Assembly: GCA_012934845.2 (NCBI GenBank)
Contig: WNNJ02003690.1
Location: 1 to 64,000, forward strand
Direction: 5' to 3'
DNA: 64,000 bases
Source: Pomphorhynchus laevis
Lineage: Eukaryota > Acanthocephala > Palaeacanthocephala > Echinorhynchida > Pomphorhynchidae
Below are positions 58,640-64,000 of this stretch, piece by piece; position 1 is the first letter of the stretch; every line of letters starts with the position of its first letter. The notes beneath the pieces are model-generated. The model made no database searches and was not told the origin of the DNA. It saw only the letters and a program-made list of their open reading frames with translations. The position numbers were made by a program, and so were the translations under genes.

Positions 58640-59110
58640 TGAACCTCGAATAAACCTGAGCACCCGTTTGCCGACGACACAGTGAGGACAGCAATGTACC
58701 TGAGATTAGGTATTCCGATTTGTAAGCCACACTAATGCATATGCTGCGCAATTGTGTACACAACAGGGTGATATAGCTTATTATGCAAATAATCAAAGGG
58801 TCGATATCCGAGACACGCAGAAAAATAGCGTATCAGCACTAGTAACGCCCCCCAACATTCTGAAGCCTCCCAATCTATGCAGGCTAGATGGACGTCGACA
58901 CGATGAAGTTACTGTTTTCCCTGATTCCAATGCAAATGCCTCTTGTGAGATGCAACTTACGTAGATACTATATGCCTATAGCAACATCGGACAAGCGGCA
59001 AGGAACTGGATGAGCAACCAAAGCGGCTGAGGAACGGAAGCTTCAAAAACACCACAATCTATCCCAGTCCCATTATTTCCTCCGTTGCGGAGTCAAAACG
59101 TATGGGGCGC
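58640..59110 (+). other. GC-richer island with LINE-like flavour, unassigned
   Basis: The plus strand at 58752-58964 encodes a frame with CRLDGRRHDEVTVFPDSNAN. Composition shifts sharply at both ends. It looks like an inserted transposon fragment, perhaps the 5' region of a LINE, but the identity is uncertain. Confidence 0.35.
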
Positions 59111-59179
59111 TAATATTAAATACATAAATATTTGAAATTTATACATAAAATATATAATCTCTTAATAGTTGTTTTAGTA

Positions 59180-59350
59180 TTTCTAATTGTTCATTTATAA
59201 ATATCTTTTTTAAATATTTTTAAGTCTATTTTTCTTATTCCTTTTATCGCCATGATTACTTGCCTTGCGTTTAACGGGATTATTATAATATAGTTGTTTA
59301 TTATGTATTATACTACTTCTGCCAATTCCTTGTACCACGTCATTCAATCC
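59180..59350 (-). mobile_element. Penelope-like element 3' fragment, copy 1
   Basis: About 170 bp matches 60010-60180 in the same orientation with scattered differences (shared TTATTATAATATAGTTGTTT and CCTTGTACCACGTCATTCAATCCTAATG in parts). Read on the minus strand it encodes a counterpart of GLNDVVQGIG and the basic tail of the neighbouring copy. Confidence 0.65.
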
Positions 59351-60009
59351 TAATGTTGTTTATTATTAGTTGTATATTAAATACAATATATTGTTGTATA
59401 TTATAGTTGTATATTTGATATTTATACATAAAATATATAAGATGATTTTATTCTTTATAAAAATATCAAAAGTTTAACATTTTGAGTATTATTTTCTATT
59501 TAGTATTAAATATCTGTAGTTAGCAAACATTACATTAGGAGTTTAACTTTTTATTAGCTTTTTATAAATGGCAATGCAATTTCCTGATTCGCATTTACTG
59601 TCAGACTGCTTCAAGCATGAATTAAAGTTGATAGATGCGGTAATGCGTGAGTGCGTTAAAGATAATGGCAATTTTATCTTTTAATTCCTTAATCAAAATT
59701 GAATATATTTTCATGTCATATAGAAACGTATTAGGTTTATAATAAAATGCGTACATCGGGTCTTTGAATTTATTGCTTCAATAGTTTTTAAATCTTATGC
59801 CATTTTAAATAATTTTATGTATTTTGCTCTTTCAAATTTTAGCTCTGACAAATTATATATAAAAGTATTATTTTTAAAAAGTTTATTTTTTATTTATAAT
59901 TTGATACACTACACCCGTGGTATTGCAGTTACAATTATTTTTTATATTTAACGAAAAAATTGGTTTGTCGTATTACTTACAAATCAATTATTTATAACAT
60001 CACAATTGC
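59351..60009. other. AT-rich spacer between the two Penelope-like fragments
   Basis: Nothing coding is seen. It separates two direct copies of the same 3' fragment by about 660 bp. Confidence 0.4.
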
Positions 60010-60320
60010 TCATTTATAAATATCTTTTTTTAATATTTTTAAGTCTATTTTTCTTATTTCATTTATCGCTATGACTTCTTGGTTTGCGTTTAACCGGATT
60101 ATTATAATATAGTTGTTTGTTATGTATTATACTACTTATGCCAATTCCTTGTACCACGTCATTCAATCCTAATGGATACATGGAATTAAGCGTTTTAATC
60201 CAAAAATATTCTCTTTCAAATAGTTTTCGATTTAATATTAAATTATTTTCTTCAATAATATGTTCTAAAATATGTTCATTACTACTTACGTATTTTTCCA
60301 ATCTGGTTGTGAACATGTAA
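60010..60320 (-). mobile_element. Penelope-like element, end of GIY-YIG domain and 3' region, copy 2
   Basis: The minus-strand frame 60059-60316 encodes ILEHIIEENNLILNRKLFER, then EYFWIKTLNSMYPLGLND and a basic tail. The EREYFWI...YPLGLND segment is the C-terminal signature of Penelope GIY-YIG proteins. It is a different lineage from the fragment at 56148-56490, because the tails do not match. It shares its last 170 bp with 59180-59350. Confidence 0.7.
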
Positions 60321-60369
60321 CTTTTGTTAAGTCATAATTTTTAACGTTGCTTTTTCGGTGTCGCCACCT

Positions 60370-60890
60370 AGTTTAGTTGACTCAGACTAAACTTACAACG
60401 GGCCATCCAGCAGCATCTGACAGGGGACTGCCTTGCTTAAGGCGGTTGCAGGCTGGAACAAGATCTATAAAGATCTACCACCTTCAATCCACTTTGATGT
60501 ACGTATTCTTCAAAACAACTACCCTTTCTAAAAGTGTAAATAGCAGAGTAAAAAACAGGATAACAAATTACGTTGAGGCTATAACTAGTGGAAGCTATGC
60601 ATGTGGATTGGAAAAATTTGTTTCAAGACTATGTTTAAAATTGACTTTTGCTAGTGCGTAAATATAATTTGATTACTTCAAAAAAATCTCGAGCAATTTT
60701 ACTTCTCTGACGTGTAACATGGGTTTCACTCTCCGCTGGTGATGACAACGCTTGCCATGACGTCACTTACTTTAATCTTAATGATTCAGAACCGGTACCC
60801 TCTGTAACCCATAGATTGTATGCAGATGACGCGAATTTTGTAGGAGAGCATCACGATTTCCTCGAAAGCTAGAATTTTTTGAAAGGATGT
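60370..60890 (+). mobile_element. Fragments of LINE reverse transcriptase, probable
   Basis: Near 60815-60870 the plus strand encodes HRLYADDANFVGEHHDFLES, a recognisable RT catalytic box. The stretch 60377-60661 before it is open but has no clear motif, except a less AT-rich start. The fragment is short and bounded by AT-rich sequence. Confidence 0.5.
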
Positions 60891-61194
60891 TTCTTCTTTT
60901 GTATACTACTCGATTGATGCAAAAATCAAATTATTGTTCCACCTGACTCAGTCATCATTTCGTTCAGATATTTAGAAATTCGATATGACTGTTTAACAAT
61001 TCTCAGATTATCAGTAAGTAATTAAGAATTCTTATCTTGTGTAATCGAAAAGTGTTTTGACACGTTCGTCAATATTGTAAAGAGATTAGAAGTATCACAG
61101 CTTGACTAACACCATCATTTTCAGGGTTAGTTTTCTCGGTCAAATGGAAATGAACTTAGTTTATGCGTTCCGTTGTTTTCAAAAATGAATAATC

Positions 61195-61340
61195 GATAAA
61201 ATAATAAAGAAACACGCTATTAGCACGTTTTGACCCAGCTGCTATGTTGAGTCGAGGAATAGGGCCGGAACCTGATAACATAGTAGTTCCTTCTGATTAC
61301 CACTAATCCCTATTCTAATATATCGTATATTATTAGTCAA
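61195..61340 (+). repeat. Foldback repeat family A, good copy
   Basis: It contains TTAGCACGTTTTGACCCAGC, TGCTATGTTGAGTCGAGGAA and TAGGGCCGGAACCTGATAAC in order, followed by ATAGTAGTTCCTTCTGATTA. The inner inverted pair CTGCTATGTT / AACATAG(T)AG is preserved. It matches 12935-13030 and 13150-13264. Confidence 0.8.
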
Positions 61341-61539
61341 TTCATACGAATTGATTTTTCATTTCTACGCTGATGAATCCAACGGCAGATTGTACAGTGG
61401 ACGAAAAGACGGAAGAGAGTCTCGGAGACTTGATTCCTTACTGTAACCATGTTGGATCATCAAAGTATATCGGGAATGGGAGATAGCCGAACAAACAAAC
61501 CAAGACATTGAAAATGATTAACAAAAAATTATAAAATAT

Positions 61540-62960
61540 AAATTAAGTGCGAAGAACAATGGTCAACTCCCAACTGACCGGACGTGTTTTTATTATCGGG
61601 TGCCGGGTGACCAGGCTGTTGTACGGAGAGAGCGAAAAAGGCATCAACGTCCAAAGCGGACTAGTCTTCATGTGGGAACGTAATATGTCATCTTGCTGGC
61701 GGAAAGGAACCAATATTAGTTGTAGAGATGGTTCGCTTCGGTGGAACTGGAATTAAACTTTTGGATCAAGGTTGGACCTTGAACTATTCGGGAGTTACCA
61801 ACGGAAAGCGACGTCAGACGGGTGTAGGGATACATACAAGTCCCCGGTTGTCGTTTGTTTTAGAGATGTTTAACCCAGTAAAAGATTCGTGTTAGTTACT
61901 TCATGCCAACAACGCCGAGAGCTTTAAAGCTTCAGGTTGAATCTCGTCTACTCCAAAAGAGGATAACTGTTGTTTGTGGGTATGCTCCAAACATTATCTC
62001 GGAATGCGAAGTATTTGTGGAAGATCTTCAGGCTCTACTTGATAGTACTCTTGTTGAAGATTCCCTCGTTCTATTGGGTGATTTCAATGATCATCTTGGT
62101 AGCGAAATTAGCACTTGGAAGGGAATGTTGGGGTAAAAAGAACTCTCTGATCTGAATGCGAGTGGTGTTGAATTATCGCACTTTTGTTCTCGTAGCAATT
62201 TGTGCATAACTAGCACAATGTTTGAACTTTAAAAGATCCATTAATTCACATGACATCAGGATTTTCTCAGTCAAAGATCAATGATCGACTTTATAATCGT
62301 TTCATCTCACCTGCGACGTTATGTTCTGGTCACTCGTGTGAAGAGAGGGACTGAGCTGTCAACCGATCACTACCTTGTTATATCAGGGATATTGAGAAGC
62401 GGATCTGTACAGCTAACGCAACAATGCTTTCTTTGTACAAGTATGTTGTTGTAAAGCGGGAGTTGAGATTTCTGGCGAAGCTTTCGGTTTACCACTCCAT
62501 CTTCTTTCCTATCTTAAGCTATGCTCATGAACTTTGGGTTATGACCGAAAGAATAAGATCTCAGATACAGGCGACTGAAATGATGTTCCTTCGCGTTGTG
62601 GCCGGTCTTAGCTTTAGAGATAAGTTTTGAGTTCTGTCATCGGGATGAAGTCTGAGTAAAGTTGCAGCTCCTCCACATCAGAGAAAGTCAGCTGAAGTTG
62701 CTAGGACACGTTCTGAGGATGTCTAGGGATCGACTTTCTCGGAGGGTTTTCCAAGCCGGATTCTCTGGAAAGAGACCTCGAGGTTGACCTCGATACCGGT
62801 GCAGAGATCAAATCTCGAAATTGGCCGAACACCGCCTTGCCTATCTAAACGAAAACTCTGGTCTGTCGCACAGGATATCGATGCCTGGAGTAGTTTGGTT
62901 CGTGCACTGCCTCCACTACCCAACACTCGGACCAGTGGTTGACTGGAAAAATCTGTGTTT
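61540..62960 (+). mobile_element. LINE with endonuclease and C-terminus but no reverse-transcriptase core
   Basis: The endonuclease can be followed from about 61700 (GWTLNYSGVTNGKRRQTGVG in one frame) to 61903-62136 (VVCGYAPNIISECEVFVEDL, LVLLGDFNDHLGS) and on to about 62390 (SMIDF, RVKRGTELSTDHYLVISG). Within a few bases the sequence jumps to the end of the RT region (62424-62630: VVVKRELRFLAKLSVYHS, ELWVMTERIRSQIQATEM, RVVAGLSFRDKF) and the basic C-terminus (LGHVLRMSRDRLSRRVFQAG near 62700). All central RT blocks are missing, a loss of roughly 2 kb. Several stops and frameshifts interrupt what is left. From memory, the sequence type strongly resembles a LINE lineage abundant in fishes. The minus-strand fragment at 47900-48490 is the same lineage. 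Confidence 0.8.
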
Positions 62961-63544
62961 TTTTTTCTTGTCAAGAAATTGTTGTTGTTGCTTTATCAAA
63001 ATTTAAATTATAAATTCTATCGTTATGTAAATATAAAAGTTGACGGGAAAATATTTGTTTATTTTGTCAAGAAATTGTTTTTGTTTGTTTTCGAAATTTA
63101 AATTATAAATTCTATAGTTATATAAATATGAATTTTATATGTGTTTATATGTTTTATTTATTTAATTTTATATATTTTATTTATGAATCATTTATTATTT
63201 ATAATTATTTATTTATTTTTCAATTTATATACAGTATAAATTACGCTGACTCAGTTATCTAACCTGATTTGTTCTACTGGCAAGTTATTATTAACAATTG
63301 GACTTTGTTTTCCTGGTAATATAACCTCTGTCAGAAATACTAAAACTATGTATTATTGATACGACATTATTTTTCTGATAATTTTCAAGCAAGTTTAATG
63401 GATTTTTCTTTTTATTATAATGTAGAATTACACATCAACAAAATATTATTAAAATATTAAATTTACAATATACAAATCAACAAAATATTAAAATATTATT
63501 AAAACTATTAAGCGGAACTATTTGACGAATGGATAATAAACAAT
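62961..63544. other. AT-rich spacer with a short direct repeat
   Basis: TTGTCAAGAAATTGTTNTTGTT followed by AAATTTAAATTATAAATTCTAT occurs at about 62969-63023 and 63065-63118 (period about 96 bp), a short tandem duplication. Nothing coding is seen. Confidence 0.5.
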
Positions 63545-63640
63545 ATGCTTGTATTATAATAAGGTACACTAAATAATCAAATTTCATAAGGGGAAATACG
63601 TCATTAGCACGTGTTTGGCTCCGTTGCTATATTTTCATTT
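63545..63640 (+). repeat. Foldback repeat family A, 5' part
   Basis: GTATTATAATAAGGTACACT, AATAATCAAATTTCATAAGG and TTAGCACGTGTTTGGCTCCG match the first half of the family up to the inner CTATGTT. The copy stops there and is followed by a palindrome (63638-63680: ATTTTCATTTAAACATAAAA with its inverse partner). Confidence 0.7.
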
Positions 63641-63699
63641 AAACATAAAAATATTTTATGTTTAAATGAAAATTTATATCCAATTAATTTTATAAACCA

Positions 63700-63860
63700 A
63701 AGAATAAAATGAGTTAGAATTAAGATTAAAAATCATCTAGACGGATTGCTGTGTTATCTAGTTGCGTCCAATATTCCTCGACACAGCACAACAGCGTGAA
63801 AACATACATGTGGCAATGATGTAATATCTTATTCTAACACAGATTATAATATTTACCATA
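63700..63860 (-). repeat. Foldback repeat family A, minus-strand copy
   Basis: The inverse complement reads GTGTTAGAATAAGATATTAC, then CGCTGTTGTGCTGTGTCGAG, GAATATTGGACGCAACTAGA and TTTTTAATCTTAATTCTAAC, colinear with the whole family A unit but quite diverged. Confidence 0.65.
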
Positions 63861-64000
63861 TATCCATAAAGATTTTCTACTTAAGAGCTTAATTTTTTGA
63901 TTATACTTTGATGATTTATATATTGTACTTGTCCTATTCGTAACATTTCGTTATTTAATGAATTATATTTAATATTATTCGTTATGAATGAATATTCAAA
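63861..64000. other. AT-rich end of window
   Basis: Nothing is recognised. Confidence 0.4.

Noticed and set aside
58640-59110. 5' part of the LINE at 61540
   Set aside because: It is separated by 2.4 kb containing other elements and has no diagnostic endonuclease motif, so it is left unassigned.
1-64000. Polinton, endogenous virus with envelope, or a toxin operon
   Set aside because: No capsid, envelope, packaging ATPase, protein-primed polymerase or toxin-like gene could be recognised outside the gypsy gag regions.

Overview
The window looks like a stretch of an AT-rich arthropod (probably insect) genome. The reasons are indirect. There is one animal-type SLC36 amino-acid transporter gene, a decayed ubiquilin-like copy and a mariner transposon of a type common in arthropods. 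Several LINE lineages, Ty3/gypsy fossils and Penelope-like fragments sit in long AT-rich spacers. I cannot name the species. Only one host gene looks intact (10914-12302, minus strand); nearly everything else recognisable is transposon-derived.

Layout. 1-1320: 3' half of a jockey/CR1-type LINE, then a 67-bp tail of a different LINE and a perfect 43-bp tandem duplication with a hairpin. 1517-3962: a fuller decayed LINE (family 2), whose relatives lie at 8290-8640 and 44362-45440. 4560-5880: another LINE remnant. 9376-10424: mariner-like element with well-kept terminal repeats and a decayed transposase. 10914-12302: the SLC36 gene. 12757-13264: a cluster of a foldback, MITE-like family that recurs at 27.5, 28.9, 61.2, 63.6 and 63.8 kb. 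14456-14575: a small palindromic element. 14640-16157: a minus-strand CR1-like LINE remnant followed at once by a Ty3/gypsy element (16158-19980) with unusually short (about 83 bp) LTRs and a 5-bp target duplication. 20-31 kb: mainly AT-rich spacer with a minisatellite, a (TA)n tract, tandem duplications and several hammerhead-like motifs of the kind carried by Penelope-like elements.

30972-44317 is the most striking region: a large inverted duplication. Two copies of a CR1-like LINE lie head-out on opposite strands. They share about 220 bp of the same gypsy flank and enclose about 5.1 kb of other gypsy fragments. Identity between the arms changes abruptly, and a 16-bp minisatellite is expanded at one outer end only.

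44.3-64 kb: a family 2 LINE copy, a frameshifted ubiquilin-like sequence with STI1 and UBA remnants next to a tRNA-like fragment, and a minus-strand LINE tail. Then comes the best-preserved LINE in the window (50393-54273: gag-like ORF1 with zinc knuckles, overlapping ORF2 with endonuclease and reverse transcriptase). After it lie Penelope-like GIY-YIG fragments (56.1, 59.2 and 60.1 kb), a non-autonomous element with about 74-bp terminal inverted repeats (57312-58085), and a LINE (61540-62960) whose reverse-transcriptase core has been removed internally. The elements do not form a pathway; the window records successive insertion, nesting and rearrangement. All similarities and identity figures were judged by eye.
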